DNA of 64,000 nucleotides from Streptomyces sp. B21-105 (GCF_036898465.1 NZ_JARUMJ010000001.1:8618001-8682000), one strand, 5' to 3'. Positions 51,442 to 60,246 are shown, numbered from the stretch's first letter. Numbers and translations: made by a program. Notes: generated from the sequence alone by a model not told the origin.

Positions 51442-52833
51442 GTGAACGAAACAGGCAGATCGAAGTGGGCGCTGCCACACGTCGGCCCGGCGCAGCAGGA
51501 CGCCGTCGCCCGCGCGCGAAGCTGGGCGCGGCTGGCCCTGGTGCTGGTGGCCGCATGCGTGGCGGTGGTCATGGCCGGCGCCGGTTCCGGCGGCTGGCTG
51601 GTGCTGCTCGCCGGGTTCGCCCTGCTCGCGCTCGCCGCGGCGGGCGTGTGGTGGATGCTGGCGCACCGAGGAGGGCCCCGGCTGCTCGGCGGTCTGCTGG
51701 CGGTGGCCGCGCCCGTGGGCGTGCTGGTGCTGTACGCGACGTCGGGGCTGTGGCCGGTGGCGGTGGGCGCGCTCGCGCTGTGGGCGGGGGCGCTGGCGTC
51801 GGCCCGGGCCGCGTTGCGCAGCGTGCGCCGTCCAAAGGGCACCCACGGCCGCAGGACCCCGCCGCCGCGCCGACCCGTCCTGATCATGAACGTGCGCTCG
51901 GGCGGCGGCAAGGTCGTCAAGCACGACCTCGTGGCGCGCGCCGAGGCGCTCGGCGCGCGGGTGATCCTGCTCGGCGTCGACGACCGGTACGTCGACCCGG
52001 CCGCGGAGGCCCGCCGGGCCGTCGCCGAAGGCGCGGACCTGATCGGCGTCGCGGGCGGCGACGGCACCCAGGCGCTGGTGGCCGGCGTGGCCGCCGAACT
52101 CGACGTGCCGTTCCTGGTCGTCGCCGCCGGCACGCGCAACCACTTCGCCATGGACCTCGGCCTCGACCGCACCGACCCGGTGCGCAGCCTCGACGCCCTC
52201 ACGAGCGGCGTCGAACTGCGCGTGGACCTCGGGGACGTCAGCGGACGGCCGTTCGTCAACACCGTCTCCTTCGGGGCGTACGCGGAGATAGTGCAGAGTC
52301 CCGACTACCGCGATGCCAAGGCCGCCACGGCCCTCGACCACCTGCCCGAACTGCTGCAGGGCGCCTCCGGCCCGGTTCTGGACGTGCGCACGGACGACAC
52401 CGCGGTCCGCGCGCCGCAGGCCCTGCTGGTCAGCAACAACGCCTACGCACGCGCCGACCCGCTGGGCGGCGGCCGTCGCCCCCGGCTGGACTCCGGGCTG
52501 CTCGGGGTCATCGGGGTGCGGGTGGAGAGCGCGGCCCAGGCCGCCGAACTCGCCCTGCTCGGTGAGCGCGCGGGCAGCATCACCTCGGTGACGTCCAAGC
52601 GCGTCGTCGTCGAGGCCGACCGGGAGCGCATCGCGGTGGCCGTCGACGGCGAGGCCCTCGAACTCGACATTCCCGTGGTGTGCACGGTACGGCCCGCCGC
52701 GCTGCGGGTCCGGGTGCCGCGGCACCGCCCGGGCGCGACCTACGCGCCCCCCACGGTCGACTGGCGGCGCGTCGCCCGTCTCGCACTCGGCCATCCCGAC
52801 CCCCGCACGATCAAGGAGGCCTACGATGTCTGA
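51442..52833 (+). CDS. Diacylglycerol kinase-family lipid kinase with N-terminal membrane domain
   Basis: A 463-residue protein. Residues ~25-130 form four membrane segments (LALVLVAACVAVVMAGAGSG; WLVLLAGFALLALAAAGVWW). The rest is a DAGK/YegS-type kinase: PVLIMNVRSGGGKVVKHDLV is the N-terminal nucleotide strand, GVAGGDGTQALVAGVAAELD the GGDGT catalytic loop, and LVVAAGTRNHFAMDLGLDRT the following G-T-x-N-x-x-A motif. It would phosphorylate a membrane lipid such as diacylglycerol, phosphatidylglycerol or undecaprenol. GTG 51442 is chosen with GGCGGGCG before it. It overlaps the PAP2 gene by 8 bp, so the kinase and a lipid phosphatase are made together. Confidence 0.88.
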   Translation: MNETGRSKWALPHVGPAQQDAVARARSWARLALVLVAACVAVVMAGAGSGGWLVLLAGFALLALAAAGVWWMLAHRGGPRLLGGLLAVAAPVGVLVLYATSGLWPVAVGALALWAGALASARAALRSVRRPKGTHGRRTPPPRRPVLIMNVRSGGGKVVKHDLVARAEALGARVILLGVDDRYVDPAAEARRAVAEGADLIGVAGGDGTQALVAGVAAELDVPFLVVAAGTRNHFAMDLGLDRTDPVRSLDALTSGVELRVDLGDVSGRPFVNTVSFGAYAEIVQSPDYRDAKAATALDHLPELLQGASGPVLDVRTDDTAVRAPQALLVSNNAYARADPLGGGRRPRLDSGLLGVIGVRVESAAQAAELALLGERAGSITSVTSKRVVVEADRERIAVAVDGEALELDIPVVCTVRPAALRVRVPRHRPGATYAPPTVDWRRVARLALGHPDPRTIKEAYDV

Positions 52834-53398
52834 CCGCCCAGCGAAGCTGACCGCCCGGCGACTGGTCGGCGACCTCGCCACTTTGGATCAGGCTCTGTAC
52901 GAGGCGGTCACCGTGACCAGGACGCCCACCCTGGACACCGCGCTGCGCCGGCTGTCGGCGGCCGCCGACCACTCCAAGATCTCCTTCGCGGTCGCCGCCG
53001 CGCTCGCCCTGCGCGGCGGCCGCCCGCGCCGCGCGGCGGTGCTCGGCGTCGCGGCCATCGGCGTGGCCTCGGCCAGCGCCAACCTGCTCGGCAAGCAGCT
53101 CGTGCGCCGGCCCCGGCCGCACCGCGCGGACGACTCGCCGTACCCGGGCCGGCACGTGCCGATGCCGCACTCGGCGTCGTTCCCGTCCGGACACACCGCC
53201 TCGGCCGTCGCCTTCGCGGCCGCCGTCGGCCCGACGCTGCCGGTCTCCGCGGTCCCGCTCGGCGCGCTGGCCTGTGCGGTGGGCTATTCGAGGATCCACA
53301 CCGGTGTGCACTATCCGGGCGACGTGGTGGCCGGCGCGGTCCTCGGCACGGGCGCGGCCGCGCTGGTCCTGGCTCTCACCGCCCGCGTCAAGGACTGA
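52826..53398 (+). CDS. PAP2-family lipid phosphatase
   Basis: A 190-residue membrane phosphatase with the three PAP2 motifs: KQLVRRPRPH (K-x6-RP), PSGHTASA, and SRIHTGVHYPGDVV (SR-x5-H-x3-D). Four or five hydrophobic segments are visible. It would dephosphorylate phosphatidic acid, PGP or undecaprenyl pyrophosphate. The ATG at 52826 lies inside the end of the lipid kinase gene. Together they could run a phospholipid recycling or undecaprenyl phosphate step. Confidence 0.92.
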   Translation: MSDRPAKLTARRLVGDLATLDQALYEAVTVTRTPTLDTALRRLSAAADHSKISFAVAAALALRGGRPRRAAVLGVAAIGVASASANLLGKQLVRRPRPHRADDSPYPGRHVPMPHSASFPSGHTASAVAFAAAVGPTLPVSAVPLGALACAVGYSRIHTGVHYPGDVVAGAVLGTGAAALVLALTARVKD

Positions 53399-53404
53399 AC
53401 GCCG

Positions 53405-53431
53405 CCGGCGGCGGGCCTGGTCCGCCGCCGG
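53405..53431. terminator. Hairpin between convergent genes
   Basis: Arms CCGGCGGCGG (53405-53414) and CCGCCGCCGG (53422-53431) pair perfectly over 10 bp around a 7-nt loop. It lies in the 35-bp gap between the PAP2 and methyltransferase stops and could serve both. Confidence 0.65.
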
Positions 53432-53433
53432 GC

Positions 53434-54069
53434 CTACGGCTTGCCGCAGTGCAGGAACAGATGGGGTTCGGGCCCGGCCTCGGGGTGGTCGGGGGTGAAC
53501 AGGACGCTCTCCTCGTCCAGCACGGTGAGTCCGGCGGCGGTGACGACGTCGACGAGGCCGTCCCGGGCGTAGCTGGTCACCCGCACCGGCTGCCCCATGA
53601 ACACGGCGTCGACTCCCTCCACGTCCACCGGCACGGTCGCCAGGGCGAGACTGCCGCCCGGCAGCAGCGCCCCCGCCAGTCTGCCGATGAGCTCGGCCTG
53701 CTGCGCCCGTTCCATCTGCAGCAGGGAGAAGTACGCGCAGGCGGCGTGCAAGGAGCGCTCCCGCAGCGGGAGCCGGCGTACGTCCACGCACCGGAACGTG
53801 GCGTTCGGCACCTGGCGCGCGGCGAGGTCGACCATGACGGGGGAGACGTCGACGCCCAGCACGCGATGACCCGCGGCCGCCAGGGTCGCCGCCGTCGGCC
53901 GTCCGGTTCCGCTGCCGACGTCCAGCACGTCGCTGTCCGGGGTGAGCCGTCCGAGCAGCCAGTCCAGGGATCGGCGGTGCGCCTCGGAGTGCGCGAAGGC
54001 CTTCTCGTACGCGGGACCCAGTGCGTCGAACACCCGCGCCGCGCGCTGTCCGTCGTCCTCGCTCGTCAC
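53434..54069 (-). CDS. Class I SAM-dependent methyltransferase
   Basis: A 211-residue cytoplasmic methyltransferase of the UbiE/Methyltransf_11/25 type. Motif I is DVLDVGSGTGRPTAATLAAA; the acidic end of strand 2 is VLGVDVSPVMVDLA; motif II/III regions follow as FRCVDVRRLPLRERS and LPGGSLALATVP. Acceptor unknown. GTG 54069 has GAGGAGGAG at good spacing; the open frame extends beyond it without support. It is divergent from the small Cys-protein gene across a palindrome-containing region. Confidence 0.88.
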   Translation of the reverse strand: MTSEDDGQRAARVFDALGPAYEKAFAHSEAHRRSLDWLLGRLTPDSDVLDVGSGTGRPTAATLAAAGHRVLGVDVSPVMVDLAARQVPNATFRCVDVRRLPLRERSLHAACAYFSLLQMERAQQAELIGRLAGALLPGGSLALATVPVDVEGVDAVFMGQPVRVTSYARDGLVDVVTAAGLTVLDEESVLFTPDHPEAGPEPHLFLHCGKP

Positions 54070-54162
54070 GTCGGCTCCTCCTCGTGGGGGTGCGGGTCCC
54101 GGAGGCCTCGCACGGATCGGTTCACGCCAGGTGAGCGGAAAGACTTCCCGAAACGGGCCGGA

Positions 54163-54445
<283 letters not shown>

Positions 54446-54486
54446 GGGGACGGTGTCGAGGGCGACGGCGCGCTGAGGGGCCGGCC

Positions 54487-56304
54487 TCAGCCGGGGCGGA
54501 CGGCGCCGCGCAGCGCGCCCTCGCCGTAGGGGAGGATCGCCTCTTCGCGAATGGCGGCGCCCGGACCCGGGGCGTGGATCATCATGCCGTTCCCCGTGCA
54601 CAGGCCGACATGGCTGAGGTCGTCGAAGAAGAAGACGAGGTCGCCGGCGCGCAGGTCGGCCAGGCTGACCCGGGTGAAGGCCTTGGCCTGGTCGATGGCG
54701 GCCCGCGGCAGGCTCACCCCGGCGGCCCTCCAGGCGGCCTGGGTGAGGCTGGAGCAGTCGTAGGACTCCGGTCCCGTGGCTCCCCACACGCAGGGCCGTC
54801 CGGTCTGGGCCCGGGCGAAGGCGAGCGCCTTGTCCGCCTTGCCCAGGTAGGCCGTCCCGGTCGTGCCGACGGTGACGTCGGAGGGGGTGGGGGCGGGGGC
54901 GGCCGGCCGGACGGGCTCGGGAAGCGTGGCCACGGGCGCGGCGAGGCCGACGGAGGTCTGATGGCCGTGACCGGTGGTGAACGTGTCCGGCGTGGGCGCC
55001 GGGAGGCCGAGTCCGGACGTGGGGTAGGCCTGGGCGGGCGCGGCACCGGACGCGGCGTAGCCGAACTCGGGTGCCGTGACCGGGACTCCGGGGTACGCGT
55101 AACCCGCGGACGGCGGCACCGGCCCCAGTTCGTCCACGAGGTGGCCCGGTGCGACCGCATCCGTCGGGAAGGCCGGGAAGGTCGCTGAGGTCGCGAAGCC
55201 CGACTCCGGTGCGGCGCCGAGGCCGGGTATCGGGTAGCCGAACGACGGTGTGCCGGCGCCGGGTTCCTCCGCGACGCCGAGGTCGGGCGCTGGTTCCACC
55301 AGGGCGATGTCGGACGCCGAGAACGCCGACGCCGGTGCGGCGAACGAGAATCCGCCGGTGTCGAGGATGCTCTGCGGGCCGGCCGCCGGTGCGGCGGCGG
55401 GAGCTGTGGCGGGCTTTCCCGCCCACGCGGCGGTGATCTCCGCACGGAACGCCTGCTGTTCCGCGGTGCCCCAGGGCTGCTGGACCGGCTGTTGCGCCGG
55501 CGGTTGGACCGGTTGCGGGCCGGTCGCCTGCTGCGGTCCGGCGGCGGGCGGATAGCCCAGCGGCGCGGTCGTCACGGGCAGGGGCTGCGTCGACGGTGAG
55601 GGTGTGGGCTGCGCGGGGATGAACGCGGTGAGCATGGGCTGCTGGGAGGGCGCGGGCTGGGCGCCGGCCCGGGCCAGCACCTCACGGGCCGTGGCGAGTT
55701 TGCGCCCGATCCGTTCCTTGGTGCTCTTGAGCGACGCCTGCCGGTCCGCGGGAGCGGCAGCAGCGGCGGCGGGCGAGGTCGCGGTGGCGGGAGCGGCAGG
55801 GAGCGCGGCCGCTGCGGGGAGGGCGGCGAGGGGTGCGGAAAGCGCGGCCGGTGCGGCGGCCTCCAGAGCCCTGGGCTCGCTGCGGCGCGGCTCGATCGCT
55901 GCGGGCGGCGCGGCCACGGGGGTTCCGGTGAGTTCCGGGATCCGTCTCGCCGCCGCTTCGAGTTCACGGATCGTCGCACTGTCGGCGGAGGATACGGGCC
56001 GGGCCGGACGGGGCGGTCGGCGATCGTCCGGCAGCACGGCGGGAGTCGTCGGCCCGATCTTGTCGCGTGCCACGTCGAACCACTGCTTGGCCACCGCCTC
56101 GAGCGACGGATCGGCCGATCCGCGGCCGCTGTTGGCGACGGAGCCGACCGTGCGGCGCGAGAGGTTCGACATGGCGCGCGTGGCGTTGTACGTGCCCGTG
56201 TCGGTCTCGGCCCGGTCGTACAGCGAGTTGACACGCTGCTGGATCTCTGCCCGGCTCGGCTCGTTGCTGCCGCCTGGGGACCGAGGGCTGCGATCCGTCG
56301 CCAT
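54487..56304 (-). CDS. NlpC/P60-family peptidase with a long low-complexity middle and no signal peptide
   Basis: A 605-residue protein. The start ATG 56304 (MATDRSPRSPGGSNEPSRAE) has GAAGGAG upstream. Residues ~20-60 are helical (IQQRVNSLYDRAETDTGTYN), then come ~400 residues of Ala/Pro/Gln/Gly-rich sequence. The C-terminal ~120 residues form the NlpC/P60 domain with catalytic Cys517 in PESYDCSSLTQAAWRAAG and His in DLSHVGLCTGNGMMIH. Such domains cleave D-Glu-mDAP bonds in peptidoglycan. No classical signal peptide or lipobox is present, so how it would reach the wall is unclear. Confidence 0.85.
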   Translation of the reverse strand: MATDRSPRSPGGSNEPSRAEIQQRVNSLYDRAETDTGTYNATRAMSNLSRRTVGSVANSGRGSADPSLEAVAKQWFDVARDKIGPTTPAVLPDDRRPPRPARPVSSADSATIRELEAAARRIPELTGTPVAAPPAAIEPRRSEPRALEAAAPAALSAPLAALPAAAALPAAPATATSPAAAAAAPADRQASLKSTKERIGRKLATAREVLARAGAQPAPSQQPMLTAFIPAQPTPSPSTQPLPVTTAPLGYPPAAGPQQATGPQPVQPPAQQPVQQPWGTAEQQAFRAEITAAWAGKPATAPAAAPAAGPQSILDTGGFSFAAPASAFSASDIALVEPAPDLGVAEEPGAGTPSFGYPIPGLGAAPESGFATSATFPAFPTDAVAPGHLVDELGPVPPSAGYAYPGVPVTAPEFGYAASGAAPAQAYPTSGLGLPAPTPDTFTTGHGHQTSVGLAAPVATLPEPVRPAAPAPTPSDVTVGTTGTAYLGKADKALAFARAQTGRPCVWGATGPESYDCSSLTQAAWRAAGVSLPRAAIDQAKAFTRVSLADLRAGDLVFFFDDLSHVGLCTGNGMMIHAPGPGAAIREEAILPYGEGALRGAVRPG

Positions 56305-56600
56305 GGAAGACGTTCTCCTTCCGTGCTCCGCCGGTCTGTTGCGGCGGAATCCGGGCGACCCCTGTTGCGGGTGACCCAAGCCCCCTGCCCTGACGGGCAG
56401 TCGAACGGCCTGGCGTCAACTTAGCCAACTTGTGTGCCTGGTGTGAAGATTGAGGTGTTAAATGTCCGATACGTATTCGTGACCTTCGTCTCTTGTTCTC
56501 GACGTCCCGACGTCGTGCCGATGTCGTGGCTCATCCTGGCGTCCGACCGTGCGCGGTCGATGCCTGTCGGTCACGGGTGACGGATCGGTCCGCCCCGGTC

Positions 56601-56921
56601 CTACGGCGGCCGGAGGCGGCCCGCCTCGTCGTGGGCCAGCAGCGACAGCAGGGCCGCCACGCTCAGTCCCGCTTCGGCGGGATGGCGCAGGGCCTGGCCG
56701 GGTTCGATCCGGTAGATGTTGCTGCGCCCTTCCTTCGTGTGGGACAGATAGCCGTCCTGCTCGAGGTCGGCGATGATCTTCTGCACCGCCCGCTCGGTGA
56801 GCCGGCAGTGCGCGGCGATGTCCCGGATGCGCGCGCTGTGGTTGTCGGCGATGACCGCGAGTACGCGCGCGTGATTGGTCAGAAACGTCCATCCGCTGTG
56901 TGGCTCGGGCACTCCCTCCAT
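56601..56921 (-). CDS. Winged helix-turn-helix transcriptional regulator (MarR/AsnC-like)
   Basis: A 106-residue DNA-binding protein. LTNHARVLAVIADNHSARIR and DIAAHCRLTERAVQKIIADL form the recognition helices, then the wing DGYLSHTKEGRSNIYRIEPG. A short C-terminal helix completes it. The size fits the one-domain wHTH proteins common in Streptomyces. It is divergent from the STAS-ANTAR gene, with TACAC/GTGTA half-sites in the 126-bp gap, and may control that gene and itself. 296 bp separate it from the NlpC/P60 gene upstream of it on the same strand. Confidence 0.85.
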   Translation of the reverse strand: MEGVPEPHSGWTFLTNHARVLAVIADNHSARIRDIAAHCRLTERAVQKIIADLEQDGYLSHTKEGRSNIYRIEPGQALRHPAEAGLSVAALLSLLAHDEAGRLRPP

Positions 56922-57047
56922 GGGGTCATCTTAGGTCCGAGCTTTCATGTACACAAAGGCCGGAACTTCATTTCGTGTATCTATTGACGTATGACCGCCG
57001 GAGGGTGAGTCTTGAGGGGACATGTGGAGTGACCGAGGGAGGCGGTC

Positions 57048-57800
57048 ATGCCGGAACCGGTATACGACGCGGACGCCGGAGGCGAGGACGCGCGCACGGG
57101 CGCGGAGTCCCGCGACGCGCGCCCCGTTCGGGCGACGCCCGGGCCTGACATCGGAGTCCGTACCGACGGGGAGCGGGTCGTCGTGACGGTACGGGGGGAG
57201 CTCGACCTCGACTCGGCCGAGCGCCTCGGACGTGCCCTGCGCGCCGCGCTCGAGGCGGCGGAGGACGGGATCGATCTGGCGCTGGACGGTGTCGTGTTCT
57301 GCGACTGCTCCGCCCTGAACGTGCTGCTGGGCGTGCGCGAGGAAGGCCTGCGGCAGGGCAGGACGGTCGTCCTGCGCTCCGTCGGTCCGGCGGTGGACCG
57401 GCTGTTGACGCTGACCGGCACGGGGGCGCTGTTCGCCGCCGCCCCCGGTCCGGACAGCGCCACCCACAGCGCCGGCGACGCCGCCGAGGGCAGCGCCGCC
57501 GACGAGGCGCTCGACCGGAGCCTCCCGCCGCACCTGCGCCTCGAGCTCGTACGACTGCGACGCGCACTGCGGACCCGTCCGGTGATCGACCTGGCCCGCG
57601 GCGTCCTCATGGCGTCCTTCGGGCTGAGCGCGGACGAGGCATGGCGGGTCCTGGTCCTGGCCGCCCGCAACACCGACGGCACGGTGCGAGGGCTCGCCCG
57701 GGACCTGGTCGGCGCCGTCCAGGGGAACCCGCCGCCGGGCGCGCGGCCGGGCGCCCTGCCGGACGCGGTGACCGCGGCGGTCGCTGAGGTCAGGTCCTAG
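57048..57800 (+). CDS. STAS-ANTAR fusion protein
   Basis: A 250-residue cytoplasmic protein. Residues ~35-130 form a STAS domain (GERVVVTVRGELDLDSAERL; GIDLALDGVVFCDCSALNVL; LRQGRTVVLRSVGPAVDRLL), with DCSALN at the position of the phosphorylatable Ser of anti-sigma antagonists. After an acidic linker, residues ~165-225 are an ANTAR RNA-binding domain (LRRALRTRPVIDLARGVLMA; FGLSADEAWRVLVLAARNTD). The protein could link anti-sigma partner switching to transcription antitermination. ATG 57048 follows GAGGGAGGCGG. Confidence 0.88.
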   Translation: MPEPVYDADAGGEDARTGAESRDARPVRATPGPDIGVRTDGERVVVTVRGELDLDSAERLGRALRAALEAAEDGIDLALDGVVFCDCSALNVLLGVREEGLRQGRTVVLRSVGPAVDRLLTLTGTGALFAAAPGPDSATHSAGDAAEGSAADEALDRSLPPHLRLELVRLRRALRTRPVIDLARGVLMASFGLSADEAWRVLVLAARNTDGTVRGLARDLVGAVQGNPPPGARPGALPDAVTAAVAEVRS

Positions 57801-57928
57801 GGCGGAAGCGAGCGCGGGCGGCGGTCGCCGCGGTGGCCGCCGCCCGGGCCGGTTCCACCCGCACGGGCCCGTTTTCGCTGTCCGGGCCGGTTCCGCCGTC
57901 CGGGGTGTTCTGGGGTAGAACTGGCGTC

Positions 57929-58534
57929 ATGCGCGTCGACCACGATCCCGAAGCCCTGGGCGCGGGCGCCTTCTACCGGCTGCTCACCGCCGTCGTCGTA
58001 CCCCGGCCGATCGCGTGGGTGTCGACCCTCGCGGCGGACGGCACCGCCAATCTGGCCCCGCACTCGTTCTTCACCGTGGCCTGCACCGACCCGCCGATCG
58101 TCCAGTTCACGTCCGTCGGACGAAAGGACTCGTTGCGCAACGTCGAGGCCACCGGCGAGTTCGTCGTCAATTTCGCACCCGAGGAGCTCTTCGAGCAGAT
58201 CAACGCCACCGCCACCGACTTCCCCGCGCACGAGAGCGAGTTCGACGCGGTCGGCATCGAGCGGGAGCCCTCCCTGCGGGTGCGGCCACCCCGGGTGGCG
58301 GCCTCCCCCGTGGCGCTGGAGTGCCGTCTGCACTCCACCCTCGTCCTCGGCGACTGCACCCTGGTCCTCGGTGAGGTCGTGCACGCCGCCGTGCACGAGG
58401 ACGCCGTCGTCGACGGCCACCCCGACATCCGACGGCTGCGGCCCCTGTCGAGGCTGGGCGGCAACGAGTGGGGCACCGTCGGCGAGGTGCACGACCTGGC
58501 CCGCGTCCGCTACCGCGACTGGCCGCCGTCCTGA
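57929..58534 (+). CDS. Flavin reductase-family (FMN-binding) protein
   Basis: A 201-residue FMN-binding split-barrel protein. LLTAVVVPRPIAWVSTLAAD and ANLAPHSFFTVACTDPPIVQ are the typical N-terminal strands that contact FMN, and FTSVGRKDSLRNVEATGEFV closes the pocket. This branch (COG1853) includes reductases and proteins of unknown reaction such as those acting on aromatic or sulfur compounds. It lies 128 bp after the STAS-ANTAR gene in the same direction, not obviously the same operon. Confidence 0.88.
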   Translation: MRVDHDPEALGAGAFYRLLTAVVVPRPIAWVSTLAADGTANLAPHSFFTVACTDPPIVQFTSVGRKDSLRNVEATGEFVVNFAPEELFEQINATATDFPAHESEFDAVGIEREPSLRVRPPRVAASPVALECRLHSTLVLGDCTLVLGEVVHAAVHEDAVVDGHPDIRRLRPLSRLGGNEWGTVGEVHDLARVRYRDWPPS

Positions 58535-58558
58535 CCGGTCCGCCTCTAGGATCGGCTC

Positions 58559-58912
58559 ATGACGAGACGGGTGACGAAGGGCGACGGGGCCGGCGGGTCC
58601 TGGTGTTCGCTGTGGTCGAAGAACTCGGCCTTGTCGATCGGCTCCGTCAACTCCTTCCTCTCCGTCGGCTCGGTGGGCAGTTCCCTGTCCGTCGCCTCTG
58701 TCGGCAGTTTCCTGTCCGTGGGGTCCGTCGGGTCCGCCCTGTCCGTCGCCTCCGCCGGATCCTGGCTCAGCGCGGGCTCGGTGCTGTCCGCCCGCTCCAC
58801 CGGTTCGGTGCTCACCCGCGGTTCGCGCGGGACGGTGGCCGCGGCGACGGTCGCCGGGCCGGCGTTGGCGGCGTGCACCTGGAAGTACGGCCGCGGCCGC
58901 ACCGCTTCGTGA
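58559..58912 (+). CDS. Ser-rich nonapeptide-repeat protein
   Basis: A 117-residue protein built mainly of a nine-residue repeat. Seven units lie at residues 23-85: SALSIGSVN, SFLSVGSVG, SSLSVASVG, SFLSVGSVG, SALSVASAG, SWLSAGSVL, SARSTGSVL, consensus S-x-L-S-V-G/A-S-V-G. The DNA repeats with a 27-bp period (58625-58813). SWCSLWSKN precedes the array, and a hydrophobic TVAAATVAGPALAACTW with a basic end follows. There is no signal peptide. Alternating Ser and small hydrophobic residues suggest a beta-solenoid or membrane-associated repeat. Similar LSIGSxGS arrays recur in Streptomyces, so I take this strand as coding although the opposite strand is also open. It has AGGATC before ATG 58559 and ends 1 bp from the convergent AraC stop. 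Confidence 0.65.
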   Translation: MTRRVTKGDGAGGSWCSLWSKNSALSIGSVNSFLSVGSVGSSLSVASVGSFLSVGSVGSALSVASAGSWLSAGSVLSARSTGSVLTRGSRGTVAAATVAGPALAACTWKYGRGRTAS

Positions 58913-58913
58913 G

Positions 58914-59888
58914 TCAGCCGGTCGGCAGCAGTGCCCCCCGCGTTCCGCGCCACTCGCGCGGGGACAGCCCGTAGGCGGCCCTGAAGACCCGGCTGAAGTG
59001 AGCCGGATCGGCGAAGCCCCAGCGCTGGGCGACCGCCGACACCGTGGGCGCCGAGGCGTCGGACCGGGTCAGTTCCCGGGCGCACCGCGCCAGCCGGCGC
59101 TGCTGGATCAGCCGGGCGACCGTGACGCCCTCCTTCTCGAACAGGCGGTGCAGATAGCGCACGGAGATGTGGTGCGCCGCCGCGACGGTCTGCGGGGAGA
59201 GGCCGGGATCCCCGAGGTTCTCGTCGATGTGGCCGCGCACGCGCAGCACCAGGTGTTCCCCGGGTCGGGTCTCCCGCGCCGACGCCCGCCGTATCCGCTC
59301 GTCGGCCAGGGTGCCGAAGAGATCCACCATTCCCATGGCCAGCCGGGTGGCGGCGGCCGGGGCCCAGGGCGGGGCCGAGACGGTCACCGAGGTCAGGAAG
59401 TTCGCCATCAACGCGCCCAGGCCCTCCCGCCCGGGGATCGCGGTCCCCGTCACCCGTCCCAGTTCCTCCTGCGGCAGACCCACCGCCCGCCGGGGCAGAT
59501 GCACCACGCGCAGGGCGAAACGCCGAGGGAAGTCCAGCGAGAAGGACCGTGCCGTGTCGTAGACCATCAGGTCGCCCTCGTCGACGAACACGCGTCGGCC
59601 GCCCTGGACCAGCGTCGCCGTGCCCGCCGTCTGGACGCCGACCGCCACGCCGTCGTCGGCCGGCACCGTGTCCGTGCGGCGCGGGTTCGTGCGGCGCACC
59701 TGCTGCGCGTCGGCCTCGATCGTGGCGATCCGCAGATATCCCAGCCGCCCGGTGGTGACCCGGCCGTCGAACGGGCCGTCGTGCCTCGGACTCACGGCTG
59801 TCGACGCCAGTGCTCCCCCCAGCGCGTCCTGCCAGGACGCGAGCCTCTCCCCGACGGGAACCGAAGCAGTCGTCAGCACCAGGGCCAC
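58914..59888 (-). CDS. AraC-family transcriptional regulator
   Basis: A 324-residue regulator. The N-terminal ~200 residues form an AraC-binding-like (AraC_binding_2) cupin-type ligand domain (LVQGGRRVFVDEGDLMVYDT). The C-terminal ~100 are the twin helix-turn-helix of AraC: QTVAAAHHISVRYLHRLFEK and VSAVAQRWGFADPAHFSRVF, with the terminal YGLSPREWR. The ligand and targets are unknown. It ends 1 bp from the nonapeptide-repeat protein stop. The second HTH F-x-x-x-x-H-F-S-R-x-F pattern is complete. Confidence 0.92.
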   Translation of the reverse strand: MALVLTTASVPVGERLASWQDALGGALASTAVSPRHDGPFDGRVTTGRLGYLRIATIEADAQQVRRTNPRRTDTVPADDGVAVGVQTAGTATLVQGGRRVFVDEGDLMVYDTARSFSLDFPRRFALRVVHLPRRAVGLPQEELGRVTGTAIPGREGLGALMANFLTSVTVSAPPWAPAAATRLAMGMVDLFGTLADERIRRASARETRPGEHLVLRVRGHIDENLGDPGLSPQTVAAAHHISVRYLHRLFEKEGVTVARLIQQRRLARCARELTRSDASAPTVSAVAQRWGFADPAHFSRVFRAAYGLSPREWRGTRGALLPTG

Positions 59889-60246
59889 CTGGCTCTCCTC
59901 TCCCTCTGTGCGCTACCGACGGGGAGCGCGGGCCGACAAAGGGCGCCGCATCCCGCCGTCATCAGCCAAGCAGCGCTCCACGACGGGCTCCAGGCAGGAA
60001 GCAGGCAGAAACGGGACGGGTCATGGCGCGGCCGCCCGCAGTGCGCGCAGAGAACAGCGCGGTGCGCTCAGGGACAAGACACGAAGACTTCCGGCGGCGC
60101 AGGATGGGCGGCACGACGAGGGGGCCTCGCCCGCCGATGCGCAGCCTCCCGTCCCGTGCCACGGCGGACCGGGGACGAGGCACGGGCCGGAACAACGGGC
60201 TGGACCACGGGCCGAGCAACGGCCGGAAGAGGGGCCGGAGCACGGG
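59889..60246. other. 358-bp gap upstream of the AraC gene
   Basis: Holds the AraC promoter region and, at about 60170-60246, imperfect repeats of GGGCCGGA-type motifs. The small open frames across it are Arg/Pro-rich and not convincing. Confidence 0.55.

Noticed and set aside
58546..59085. Minus-strand ORF opposite the Ser-repeat gene with TDRxxPTEP repeats
   Set aside because: Its repeats are the antisense of the SxLSVGSVG array and it overlaps AraC in a different frame; the plus strand matches a recurring protein pattern. Not fully excluded.
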